A DNA stretch of 64,000 bases from Streptosporangium becharense (GCF_014204985.1 NZ_JACHMP010000001.1:4774001-4838000), one strand, 5' to 3'. Counted from the first letter of the stretch, positions 50,540-58,562 are shown. A program made the numbers and translations. Notes: generated from the sequence alone by a model not told the origin.

Positions 50540-50568
50540 AAGGTAGCAGACGGATCACCGCGTCCGCA
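50540..50568 (-). promoter_or_regulatory. Promoter of the threonine attenuator operon
   Basis: On the minus strand, TGCGGA at 50568-50563, 17 bases, then TACCTT at 50545-50540, seven bases before the leader ATG. The -35 is weak, the -10 is good. Confidence 0.55.
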
Positions 50569-50644
50569 CGCGGGTTACGACCGGTCGGGCCGGTCGGGGT
50601 ACGGTCGTGGCCGACCGTGCCGGGAGCGGCGTGATCGCGGACGG

Positions 50645-51034
50645 TCATGGCTCGTCCATCCGCAGCCCGTGCTCGCGCAACACCTGGTCCACGGTCTCGC
50701 TCAGCAACCGGCGATCGTTGTAGAAGCGGTCGAAGGTGTCGTAACGCTTGTCCACGAAGGCCAGCGCCTGAATCTTGACGATCTCCAGCATGTCGGCCTC
50801 GCCCGGGCGGATCAGCGGGGCACGCAGCACGTCGATCATGACCGGTCGCACGTCGTCGGGTCCTTGACGCCGCAGCAGGTTGGCGACCGTCACCCGCTTC
50901 CGCCAGTCGTCGAGCGACCAGTAGCGCTCGACGAGCCGTCGCACGTCCTCCGCGGGCACATGGTCGGACGCGTCCTCGGCCGCCGCCCAGTCGGCCATGA
51001 AGATGATGTCGTCGAAATCGTAGGAGTCGTACAC
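50645..51034 (-). CDS. Hypothetical protein (helical), between thrS paralogue and siderophore operon
   Basis: This 129-residue protein begins VYDSYDFDDIIFMADWAAAED and is mostly helical, resembling a small HEAT-like fold; I recognise no family. GTG at 51034 is chosen because the sequence upstream loses protein-like character, although the frame stays open to 51238. It lies on the same strand as both the siderophore operon and thrS and has no close partner. Confidence 0.6.
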   Translation of the reverse strand: MYDSYDFDDIIFMADWAAAEDASDHVPAEDVRRLVERYWSLDDWRKRVTVANLLRRQGPDDVRPVMIDVLRAPLIRPGEADMLEIVKIQALAFVDKRYDTFDRFYNDRRLLSETVDQVLREHGLRMDEP

Positions 51035-51281
51035 GTGCTTCCGTTCGTCCTCGTCGCGTTGTCGGACCGGGGATCGCCGGACTTCCCGAACGGTCGGCGT
51101 CCCCTCGCCGGAGCAGGTCCGTTGCCTCGCCGACAGCCCTCCGCAGGACGCATGGTATCCAGCGATATGCCTGATACATGCGCATATCGCTCTCCTCGTG
51201 GCCCCGTTGAGAACGCGGTGATCGGGGCCGGGAACCATCGGTGCCCAGCCCCTTCCCCGGCGGGGGATGCCCGGCGGGCCC

Positions 51282-52529
51282 CTAACCGGCCGCCCCGTCC
51301 GGCAGGTAGTGGAAACCCGGCGCGGGGTGCATCAGGAAGTCGTGGTGGGAGATGTTCCAGGCGTAGGCACCCGCCATGGTGAACTCCACGACGTCACCGG
51401 GGGACAGCGCGACCGGGACGTTCCGGGCCAGGACGTCCTTGGGCGTGCAGAGCTGGCCGACGATCGTGACCGGTTCACCCGGGGGGAGTGGGGCCACGGG
51501 CTGGGAGTGGCCCTTGGTGGCGGGGGTCCGCAGGTGGTGGGTGCCTCCGGCGACGACCGCGAACAGCTCGCCGTGGACCCGTTTGACGTCGATCACCCGG
51601 GTGACGTACCGCCCGCAGTAGACGGTCAGCGACCGTCCCGGCTCGATCCGCAGCACCTCGCCCGGTCGCCGCAGCGAGGCCAGGCCCTCGCCGTAGGCGC
51701 GCCAGTCGAACCGGGCGGCCGGGTCGGCGTAGGAGACGGCCATGCCGCCGCCCAGGTTGACCTCCGAGACGCCGAGCCCCCGCGCGTACTCCAGCACGGC
51801 CGCCGCGAGCTTCAGCAGGGCGGGGGCGTCGAGCCCGCTGGCCAGGTGCGCGTGGACCCCGCGGAACCGTACCGCGTCCTGCCGCTCCAGCATCGCCACG
51901 CACTCGGCGACGCCGTCCGGGTCCATGCCGAACGGCGTCGCACCGCCGCCCATGGCCAGTGACGCCCCCTCCACCGGCACGTCCAGGTTGACCCGGAGCA
52001 GCACGTCGGCCGGGCGGCCCGCGGCCAGGAGGCGGCGCAGTTCGTTCGGGCTCTCCACGTGCAGCCGGGCGACGTCGGACAGCAGCTCCGCGTCGGTCTT
52101 CCCCGGGCCGCCGAGCGCGACGGGCATGTCGGGGAACAGGCCCCGCACGTGCGCGAGCTCCCCGGCGGAGGCCACCTCGAACCCGTCCACGTGCCGGGCG
52201 AGCACCCGTAGCAGGTGCGGGTCCGGGTTGGCCTTGACCGCGTAGTGGAGCTCGACGTCGCCCAGCGCCTCCCGTACGGCCGACACGTGCGCGTCGAGCT
52301 CCGCCAGGTCGTAGACGTACGCGGGCAGTTCCTCCGGAACCCGTCCGTGAACGTACGCCGGTGGTTCCTCCGGAGCCGGGCCGCCCACGCCCCGTCCGTG
52401 AACGCCCCGTCCGTGAACGCCCCGTCCGTGAACGCCCTGCCCGTGAACGCCCTGCCCCTGAACGTCCCGTCCGCCCACGTCCCGCCCGCCCGTGTCCCGT
52501 CCGTGAACGGCCTGGCCGCCCGTGCTCAT
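51282..52529 (-). CDS. Type III (fold-type III) PLP-dependent decarboxylase, siderophore-type
   Basis: This 415-residue enzyme is of the DAP/ornithine decarboxylase (alanine racemase-like) type, as in SbnH and FslC of NIS siderophore pathways. PLP Lys is Lys99 (HYAVKANPDP); the Gly loop (VNLGGGMAV), EPGRSLTVYCG and the C-terminal GQLCTPKDVLARN (Cys at the dimer active site) are present. The first 50 residues are a repeat extension (VHGRG-type units) absent from the family. ATG overlaps the preceding stop by four bases (ATGA), so translation is coupled. It probably decarboxylates an amino acid or citryl-amino acid intermediate. Confidence 0.87.
   Translation of the reverse strand: MSTGGQAVHGRDTGGRDVGGRDVQGQGVHGQGVHGRGVHGRGVHGRGVGGPAPEEPPAYVHGRVPEELPAYVYDLAELDAHVSAVREALGDVELHYAVKANPDPHLLRVLARHVDGFEVASAGELAHVRGLFPDMPVALGGPGKTDAELLSDVARLHVESPNELRRLLAAGRPADVLLRVNLDVPVEGASLAMGGGATPFGMDPDGVAECVAMLERQDAVRFRGVHAHLASGLDAPALLKLAAAVLEYARGLGVSEVNLGGGMAVSYADPAARFDWRAYGEGLASLRRPGEVLRIEPGRSLTVYCGRYVTRVIDVKRVHGELFAVVAGGTHHLRTPATKGHSQPVAPLPPGEPVTIVGQLCTPKDVLARNVPVALSPGDVVEFTMAGAYAWNISHHDFLMHPAPGFHYLPDGAAG
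52388..52507. repeat. 15-bp coding minisatellite (8 units) in the decarboxylase
   Basis: Eight 15-base units fill 52388-52507; the first three (CGCCCCGTCCGTGAA) are identical, later ones drift. Each unit encodes five residues (VHGRG on the minus strand), so the frame is kept. Confidence 0.88.
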
Positions 52530-54094
52530 GACAGCACCACCAGCGGGTTGGCGACGGGCACGTACCCGGCGGAGCGGTCCGCCGTACGTGCCCACCGGAC
52601 CGACAGGTTGGCCTTGGCGGGCAGCGGGGCCCCGGCCAGCAGCTCGGACAGCGGCGCCGGCCATCCCCAGGAGTGCGCGTACCCGGCCAGGACCTCCCCG
52701 GCCACCGCCCACAGGTCCCGGGTGGGCCCGGTCCCGGCGAGTGAGGCGGCGACCTCGGCAAGGTGGTTGACCATCAGGCAGTAGACCACCCGGTTCCAGC
52801 CGCCCGCCTCGTCGTAGGTGAGCGCCTCGGCGACCCGGCCGGGCAGCCCGGACAGGTCGTGACGCCCGGCGACCAGCTTGGTGCCCTCCATGTCGCGGAA
52901 GACGGCCTCCACGGGCAGCCCGGCCTCGTCCACGCCGATCAGCACGTTCTGCAGGTGCGGTTCGAGCACCACGCCGTGGGTGAAGTACGCCTCGAGCACC
53001 GGCGGCGCGACGCACTCCACGTACGCCCGCCACCACCCGGCCGGGTCGGTCACGGACACCCCGGGCACGGACCGCCCGGCGGCCACCGCCCCGCTCAGCA
53101 GCGGCGTCACGCCGGGCCGGCAGACCGACCACGGGCTGGCGCGGACGATCACCCCGAGCCCCTCCAGCAGCCGGGTGCCCAGGTCGGCGGAGCGGTAGCC
53201 CGGCTCGGGCAGCCAGCGGGTGCCGGGGAAGCGGGCCGACAGGTCCCGGAAGACCGGCTCCAGGCGACGGCTCAGCTCGACCGCGCCCGCGAGCTCGTAC
53301 CAGGAGTTCTTCCGCAGGCAGTTGGTGATCCGCACGTCCAGGCTGAACTTCAGGCACCGGTCGATCAGCGGCTCGTAGACCGTGCGGACCGACGAGGTGG
53401 GCACCGAGGGCCGGGTGCCGACGCCCAGGTCGACCAGGCGACCGTCGGCCAGCGGTGCGGCCAGGTCCGCGGCGAGCAGTTCCAGCTGCCACGGGTGCGC
53501 GGGCAGCAGCCGGTAGCCGGGCGGCGCCTGGCCGAGGGCGTCGAGCGACCCGGCGTCGCCCGCCTCGGCCAGCACGTCGTCCCTGACCCCGAGGAGCCGC
53601 AGCGGGAAGCTCGCGTGCGCCTCGGGGGCGTAGCGCAGCCAGCCGGCGCCGTCACGCGCCTTGGGGCTGGGGTGGAACGGATGCCCGAAGACCAGCTCCT
53701 GCTCGGAGGCCAGCCACGGGTCGGCCGGGGGCGGCACGTCCCGCCGGGCCGCGAGCGACGCCGCCATGACGTCCCGGCTCGCGCTCACCTGGGCGGCGAA
53801 CTCGTCGTTGCCGCCGCCGAGCTCGGCCTCCACGAGCCGGACGAGCAGGTCGACCGGGAGCGGCTGCCAGGAGCCGTCCTCCAGCCACTCGACCGGGCCT
53901 TCGAAGCGCAACGCGAGCCCACCGTGGGTGCGGGCCCGCAGCAGGGTTCCGGCCACGCGCAGCAGCACGTACGGCTCGGCGTGCCAGACCTGCCCGCGGG
54001 GCCCTGCCACCTCCCGCACGCAGCAACGCAGCAGTGCCGCCAGGGACGCCTCCTCGGCGACGGCGACGGGGGAGCCGAGGGTGAGACTGGTCAT
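52526..54094 (-). CDS. IucA/IucC-family NIS siderophore synthetase (second)
   Basis: This 522-residue NRPS-independent siderophore synthetase joins a carboxylate such as citrate to an amine or alcohol by adenylation. Family motifs are seen: FGHPFHPSPKAR (ATP/carboxylate site), LPAHPWQLELL, RTVYEPLIDRCLKFSLDVRITNC-type core (TSSVRTVY, KFSLDVRITNCLRKN), and the ferric-iron-transporter-like C-terminal domain with YFTHGVVLEPHLQNVLI. ATG at 54094 overlaps the previous stop (ATGA), so the start is well set. It should act after the first synthetase. Confidence 0.9.
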   Translation of the reverse strand: MTSLTLGSPVAVAEEASLAALLRCCVREVAGPRGQVWHAEPYVLLRVAGTLLRARTHGGLALRFEGPVEWLEDGSWQPLPVDLLVRLVEAELGGGNDEFAAQVSASRDVMAASLAARRDVPPPADPWLASEQELVFGHPFHPSPKARDGAGWLRYAPEAHASFPLRLLGVRDDVLAEAGDAGSLDALGQAPPGYRLLPAHPWQLELLAADLAAPLADGRLVDLGVGTRPSVPTSSVRTVYEPLIDRCLKFSLDVRITNCLRKNSWYELAGAVELSRRLEPVFRDLSARFPGTRWLPEPGYRSADLGTRLLEGLGVIVRASPWSVCRPGVTPLLSGAVAAGRSVPGVSVTDPAGWWRAYVECVAPPVLEAYFTHGVVLEPHLQNVLIGVDEAGLPVEAVFRDMEGTKLVAGRHDLSGLPGRVAEALTYDEAGGWNRVVYCLMVNHLAEVAASLAGTGPTRDLWAVAGEVLAGYAHSWGWPAPLSELLAGAPLPAKANLSVRWARTADRSAGYVPVANPLVVLS

Positions 54095-55881
54095 GAGGTC
54101 CTTCGCGTGGTCGCGGCCTGCGTGGTCAGGGACGGCTGACGGAGATAGTTCGGTCCGCTCGTGCCGTAGAACTTGTTGACGTCGCGTGCGCCGGTGCGTG
54201 ACTTGTCCACCAGGGTCCCAGCGGTGATCATCGACTTGCCGACCAGCCGGGCGGCGTCGAGGGTCCTGGCCCGCAGCAGCCTGGCCGCCGGGTCGTCCCC
54301 GTACGGTTCCAGCGCCGCGGCGAGCGCGTCGCGTACCAGCTCCGCGGCCTGCCGGGACGGGAGCGTGCCGAACGCCACCGCGGCGGCGGACAGGTGCAGG
54401 GTGATGGTCACGAACACGTCGGCGAGCGCGTGCGGGTCGTCGGTGAACATCCGCCGGTCGGTGAAGGCGGGCACCGGCAGCCCCGCGGCCCGGAGCCGGT
54501 CGGGAGAGGTCAGCAGGCCGTCGTTGTCCTTGACGAGCAGCTTGGCGGGACCGTTCCCGAGCACCAGCGACAGGTTCTGCTGGTGCGCCTCCAGCGCCGT
54601 GCCGTACCGGACGAAGAGCCGCACGTGGAAGTCGAGGAGCAGCCGCAGGTACCACCCGAGCAGCCGGGTGACGTCCCCGCCGAACCATCGCCCGGCCACC
54701 TCGTGGGCCACGAGACGGCCGCCGGGCAGGGCCGCCGGCAACGCCGCCACCGGGACGACCTCACCGGCGGGAAGGCGGCGGACGAGCCAGCCCAGATATT
54801 CATGCCCGGCGTGCCCGAAGGTCTGCTCGTCGGCCAGGAGCACGTCCGGGTGGGGCATCGACCGCAGCAGCAGCTCCGCCCGCGCTCCGTCGGCCAGCGT
54901 GTCCGGCTTGATCGACCTGCGGTTGCGCAGCCCCAGTGTGCTGGTGGTCAGCGGCAGCTTCAGGTGCGTGCCGGGGGCGACCTCCACGGTGCGCATCGAC
55001 AGCGTGGGCCTGACCCGCAGGTACGGCTCCGGCGCCGTGACCGCCCATGGGATCTCCTCGACCACGGGGACGGTCAGGGGGTGCACGGGGAACAGCACAT
55101 GGGTCGCCGCGAGCTCCTCGGCCAGCCCGACCTCGGCGAGACCGGGTGCCATGGGCGGTTCCGCGCCGGCCAGCCGCTCACGGGGCACCGCCGCCCACCG
55201 GAGCGTGAAGGCGGGTGCGAACTCCGGCGCGTACGCCACCAGCTGCTCGTCGGTGAGACCGGCCCGGCACCGGGCGGTCGGGTAGACGGGGTGGTCGACG
55301 AACGCGGCCAGCGTCTCGTACCGCACGGTGTCGAACCTCTTGTCGGCGTCGACTCCCCGTACGGTGCCGGGTCCCCGTACGGTTCCGGGCTCCTTTCCGG
55401 TGCCGGGTCCCCATATGGCCGGGGCGTCCAGCCGGGCCAGCACCTCGCGGCGGCGGGCGTCGTGCAGGTGGAGGCCGCGCAGCGCCTCGTGACACTCCTG
55501 GACGAAGGCGTCGACGCCGGACGTGTCGGCCGGATCGGCGACCTCGCGCAGCGCACCCAGGACCTCCTCCAGGCGCAACGCCTCCTCCGGGGCCACCACG
55601 AAGTCCTGGAACAACGAGCCGGGGACCAGCCGTACCCGGCGGCCACCCGGCAGGAGCAGCGCCACGCCGTCCTTGCTGCGGGTCACCCGCCCGGCCAGGC
55701 CGCCGTAGTCCTCGCGCAGCAGGGCGTCCAGCACCCGCGCCGCCAGGTACGGTTCGCGCGGGCCGGTGAGGGTCCCGCCGCGTACGTGATCATCATGCGG
55801 TTCACGTGGGGTCGGGAGGGGCCCGTCGTGCACGTGATCATCGTGCGGTTCACGCGGGCCGGTGAGGGTTCCGCCGTTCAC
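54091..55881 (-). CDS. IucA/IucC-family NIS siderophore synthetase (first)
   Basis: This 596-residue NIS synthetase has the core (LFPVHPLTVPVVEEIPW, STLGLRNRRSIKPDTLADG) and C-terminal HLxxH-like segment (YGTALEAHQQNLSLVLGNG). A GP-rich insert (GPGTGKEPGTVRGPGTVRG) and N-terminal repeats (PREPHDDHV, three copies of a 16-residue unit) are additions. GTG at 55881 overlaps the ATP-grasp stop by four bases (GTGA) and is preferred over TTG at 55893. The enzyme class (A, B or C) is not settled by inspection. Confidence 0.88.
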   Translation of the reverse strand: MNGGTLTGPREPHDDHVHDGPLPTPREPHDDHVRGGTLTGPREPYLAARVLDALLREDYGGLAGRVTRSKDGVALLLPGGRRVRLVPGSLFQDFVVAPEEALRLEEVLGALREVADPADTSGVDAFVQECHEALRGLHLHDARRREVLARLDAPAIWGPGTGKEPGTVRGPGTVRGVDADKRFDTVRYETLAAFVDHPVYPTARCRAGLTDEQLVAYAPEFAPAFTLRWAAVPRERLAGAEPPMAPGLAEVGLAEELAATHVLFPVHPLTVPVVEEIPWAVTAPEPYLRVRPTLSMRTVEVAPGTHLKLPLTTSTLGLRNRRSIKPDTLADGARAELLLRSMPHPDVLLADEQTFGHAGHEYLGWLVRRLPAGEVVPVAALPAALPGGRLVAHEVAGRWFGGDVTRLLGWYLRLLLDFHVRLFVRYGTALEAHQQNLSLVLGNGPAKLLVKDNDGLLTSPDRLRAAGLPVPAFTDRRMFTDDPHALADVFVTITLHLSAAAVAFGTLPSRQAAELVRDALAAALEPYGDDPAARLLRARTLDAARLVGKSMITAGTLVDKSRTGARDVNKFYGTSGPNYLRQPSLTTQAATTRRTS

Positions 55882-55894
55882 GCGATCACCCAAG
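55751..55894. repeat. 48-bp tandem repeat (3 units) across the ATP-grasp/synthetase junction
   Basis: Units at 55751-55798, 55799-55846 and 55847-55894 keep the synthetase frame at its N-terminus. The last unit contains the ATP-grasp stop and the synthetase GTG start, so the gene junction was duplicated into the downstream gene. Confidence 0.85.
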
Positions 55895-57074
55895 GGTTCC
55901 CGGCGGTGAAGGCCGCGATCGCGGCGTCCACCCCGGCCCGGTCGGGGCCGACCGCGCGGACGACGCCCAGGTAGTCGCGGTTGGTGTGGCTCAGGTCGAC
56001 CCGGTCGCCCACGGCGCGCAACGGCCGGTGCCAGAGGCGGGCCGGCTCGCCGGGCGGGGGATCGACCGCGCCGGGGGCCGCCACGACGGTCCCGGAGCGG
56101 TCGGCGACGAGGCTCAGCGCGGTCCCGTGCCCCTTGGCCGGGCCCGGGGCGTCAGGCGCGGCTCCCAGGTGCACTCCCAGGATGAGCTCGAACAGCGGCA
56201 CGTCCAGCAGGTCGGCCAGGAGGAAGTCGCAGTGGTCGCCGATCACCCGGTAGTTGACCTCGATGATCCGCGGGCCGGCCGCGGTCATCACGTACTCGGT
56301 GTGGCACGCCCCGAACCCGGCCCCCAGCGCTCGGAGTGCCCGGAGCACGTGGTCGCGTCCGGGAGGGTCCCCCTCCCAGTCGAGGCGTTCCTCCACGAAG
56401 TACGGCGGCGGGCCGAGAGTGGTCCGGAAGCCGCCGAGCACGTGGATCCGCTCTCCGTCGCCGAGCGTCTCCATCGTGTGCAGAGGCCCGTCGAGATACT
56501 CCTCCACGACCAGCGCCTCGCCGGGCCGCCGATCCCGGATCGCCCGCACGGTCCGCGCCAGCTCGTCCGCGTCGCCGACCAGTACGACGTCCTCGCTGGC
56601 CACACCCTCGCGCGGCTTGACGACCGCGGGGAAGGGCAGGTCACGCGGGGGCGGGTCACCGGGGGCCAGGCGTACCGAACGCACGCTCTCCACCCCGGCG
56701 GCGGCCAGCCGCCTGCGGGTGAGCGCCTTGTTCTTGGCGTCGACGCAGGCACGCCAGTCCTTGCCCGGAAGACCGAAGTAGGCCGCGGCCAGCGCGGTCT
56801 CCGCCTGGATGTGATCGGAGTTGGAGAAGACAGCGTCCGGCGGGTGGTGGTGCGCGATGGCGTCGACCACCGCGCGGGCGTCGCGCACGTCACAGTGGAG
56901 CACCTCGACCCGCGAGGCCATGGGGACCTCGGAGGTTTCGGAGGTCTCCGGGAGGGAGTGGCGTTCGGGCCGGTCGGTGAGGATCGTGACCTCGCAGCCC
57001 AGGGCACGTGCCGCCGGGAGGAAACCGTCGGTGACCGAGTCGGTCGGTTTCAGCGCGGTCAGGTACAGCCGCAA
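55878..57074 (-). CDS. ATP-grasp ligase of the siderophore operon
   Basis: This 398-residue ATP-grasp protein has a preATP-grasp N-terminal Rossmann-like part, the ATP-binding PAVVKPREGVASEDVVLV segment, the VVEEYLDG motif and the metal-binding IIEVNYRVIGDH. It should couple a carboxylate to an amine. A citrate/amino-acid or peptide bond step in the siderophore path is inferred. TTG at 57074 is the only start in frame; GGGGG precedes it by seven bases. It is the first gene after the iron box. A DXXXN pattern is retained (E…N), so it is likely active. Confidence 0.85.
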   Translation of the reverse strand: MRLYLTALKPTDSVTDGFLPAARALGCEVTILTDRPERHSLPETSETSEVPMASRVEVLHCDVRDARAVVDAIAHHHPPDAVFSNSDHIQAETALAAAYFGLPGKDWRACVDAKNKALTRRRLAAAGVESVRSVRLAPGDPPPRDLPFPAVVKPREGVASEDVVLVGDADELARTVRAIRDRRPGEALVVEEYLDGPLHTMETLGDGERIHVLGGFRTTLGPPPYFVEERLDWEGDPPGRDHVLRALRALGAGFGACHTEYVMTAAGPRIIEVNYRVIGDHCDFLLADLLDVPLFELILGVHLGAAPDAPGPAKGHGTALSLVADRSGTVVAAPGAVDPPPGEPARLWHRPLRAVGDRVDLSHTNRDYLGVVRAVGPDRAGVDAAIAAFTAGNPWVIA

Positions 57075-57091
57075 TGCAGAACCCCCGATGA

Positions 57092-57110
57092 ACAGGTAAG
57101 GCTAACCTAA
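57092..57110 (-). promoter_or_regulatory. DtxR/IdeR-type iron box
   Basis: On the minus strand TTAGGTTAGCCTTACCTGT matches the 19-bp DmdR1/IdeR consensus TTAGGTTAGSCTAACCTAA at 16 of 19 positions. It lies 17 bases upstream of the TTG of the ATP-grasp gene, so Fe-bound repressor would shut the siderophore operon off. Confidence 0.88.
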
Positions 57111-57299
57111 TTCGCCGAATCCTAGCCGGACGGAGATCATCATGCGGAGGCGATTGAGGATTCACGGTATATGTTCCGCGCGGCCGGTAGCGGTGGTCCT
57201 CCGCTCAGCCCCGAGACCGTGTGCCGTGAGGTGTCGTGCGCCGGGAAGCGCCGCACCGGGCGGCATAGGATGTGCAGGCGGTTGGGAAGGCGGAACAGC

Positions 57300-58277
57300 G
57301 TGGAGATCACGGCACAAGAAGGACTGTTGGGGCCGCTGCTGCTCGCACGCAGCGCGATCGACCGCTCGGCGGCGCTCCGGAGCGACGCCGAGTGGCTCGA
57401 AAGGGCGTGGGCGGACGGCGCGACCAGGGTCGTGGTCGTCGACGGCGGGCAGACGCTCGTCCGGCGGAGCGGCGGAGAGGCGCGGCTGGTTCTGCTGCCC
57501 ACGGACGAGGCCCCCGCGGGGGAGCGTTACCTGCTCGGCGTCGACGCCGAGGGCATCGCCTACTTCGCGGTGTCGGCATCGCTGGAGGGCGTCGAGCACA
57601 ACGGCTCCTTCGAGCGGATCGTCGCCCCGCTCGCCCCCTCGCTACTCCGGGAGGGTGAGACGGTCACCGCCGGGCTCCGCCAGGTGGGGTCGCTGCTCGG
57701 CGACCTGGACGCCGGGCTGCTGGTCTACGCCGTCGCCCTGGAGGCGTGGCATTCCACCCACGAGTTCTGCCCCCGCTGCGGCAGCCGTACCGAGGTCCGT
57801 TCGGGCGGTCACGTACGCGTCTGCCCCGAGGACGGCAGCCAGCACTTCCCCAGAGTCGATCCCGCGGTGATCATGCTGGTCCACGACGACCGCGATCGCT
57901 GCCTGCTGGCCAGAGGACCGCAGTGGCCCGAGGGGCGGTTGTCGGTGCTCGCCGGATTCGTCGAGCCGGGTGAGTCGCTGGAGCACGCGGTGGCCCGCGA
58001 GGTGGCGGAGGAGGTCGGCGTCCGCGTCACCGACGCGCGCTACCTGGGCAGTCAGCCCTGGCCGTTCCCGCGCAGCCTCATGCTCGGCTTCTTCGCGCGG
58101 GCCACGTCCACCGACTTCGTACTCGATCCCGAGGAGATCTCGGAGGCCCGCTGGTTCACCCGCGCCGAGCTGCTCGCCGCGATGGAGAGCGGCGAGGTGC
58201 GCCTGCCCCCGCAGGTGTCGATCGCCCGCAGGCTCATCGAGACCTGGTACGGCGAGCCGCTGACCGGAGACTGGTGA
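57300..58277 (+). CDS. nudC: NADH pyrophosphatase / NAD-capped RNA hydrolase NudC
   Basis: This enzyme hydrolyses NADH to NMNH and AMP and can decap NAD-RNA. It has 325 residues. A Zn ribbon with two Cys (EFCPRCGSRT) and a later Cys is followed by the Nudix box GFVEPGESLEHAVAREVAEEVGV and the NudC signature SQPWPFPRSLM. GTG at 57300 follows GGAAGG by nine bases. It is divergent from the siderophore operon and convergent with mycoredoxin, the same order as Rv3199c-Rv3198A. Confidence 0.93.
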   Translation: MEITAQEGLLGPLLLARSAIDRSAALRSDAEWLERAWADGATRVVVVDGGQTLVRRSGGEARLVLLPTDEAPAGERYLLGVDAEGIAYFAVSASLEGVEHNGSFERIVAPLAPSLLREGETVTAGLRQVGSLLGDLDAGLLVYAVALEAWHSTHEFCPRCGSRTEVRSGGHVRVCPEDGSQHFPRVDPAVIMLVHDDRDRCLLARGPQWPEGRLSVLAGFVEPGESLEHAVAREVAEEVGVRVTDARYLGSQPWPFPRSLMLGFFARATSTDFVLDPEEISEARWFTRAELLAAMESGEVRLPPQVSIARRLIETWYGEPLTGDW

Positions 58278-58340
58278 CCCGTCCCCCGGTCGCGCGCTGG
58301 AATCCCGGGCCCATGAGCCCGCGCTCGGTCGCGTACCGGT

Positions 58341-58460
58341 GTTCCGCGCTCATCGAACCCGGCCCCGGTCGCGTACCGGTGTTCCGCGCTCATCGAACCC
58401 GGCCCCGGTCGCGTACCGGTGTTCCGCGCTCATCGAACCCGGCCCCGGTCGCGCGCTGGA
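58341..58460. repeat. 40-bp tandem repeat (2 perfect units plus a partial one)
   Basis: Units at 58341-58380 and 58381-58420 are identical; a third begins at 58421 and breaks after 32 bases. The word CGGTCGCGCGCTGGAATCCC flanks the array on both sides (about 58287-58306 and 58446-58465). The array fills the gap after nudC and holds no gene. Confidence 0.88.
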
Positions 58461-58520
58461 ATCCCCCGCGTGCTTGAACCCGCCCCGGGGTGCGTCCCGG
58501 GGGCTCGGGCCCGGACACGC

Positions 58521-58555
58521 GAGAGCCCCGGCGGACGACGTCCGCCGGGGCTCTC
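58521..58555. terminator. Perfect 16-bp hairpin between convergent nudC and mycoredoxin
   Basis: GAGAGCCCCGGCGGAC at 58521-58536 is complementary to 58540-58555 with a three-base loop. It lies eight bases after the mycoredoxin stop, so it should terminate both strands. Confidence 0.88.
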
Positions 58556-58562
58556 GACACGG

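Noticed and set aside
52388..52507. CRISPR-like array
   Set aside because: The 15-base units are contiguous with no spacers and keep a reading frame inside the decarboxylase gene.
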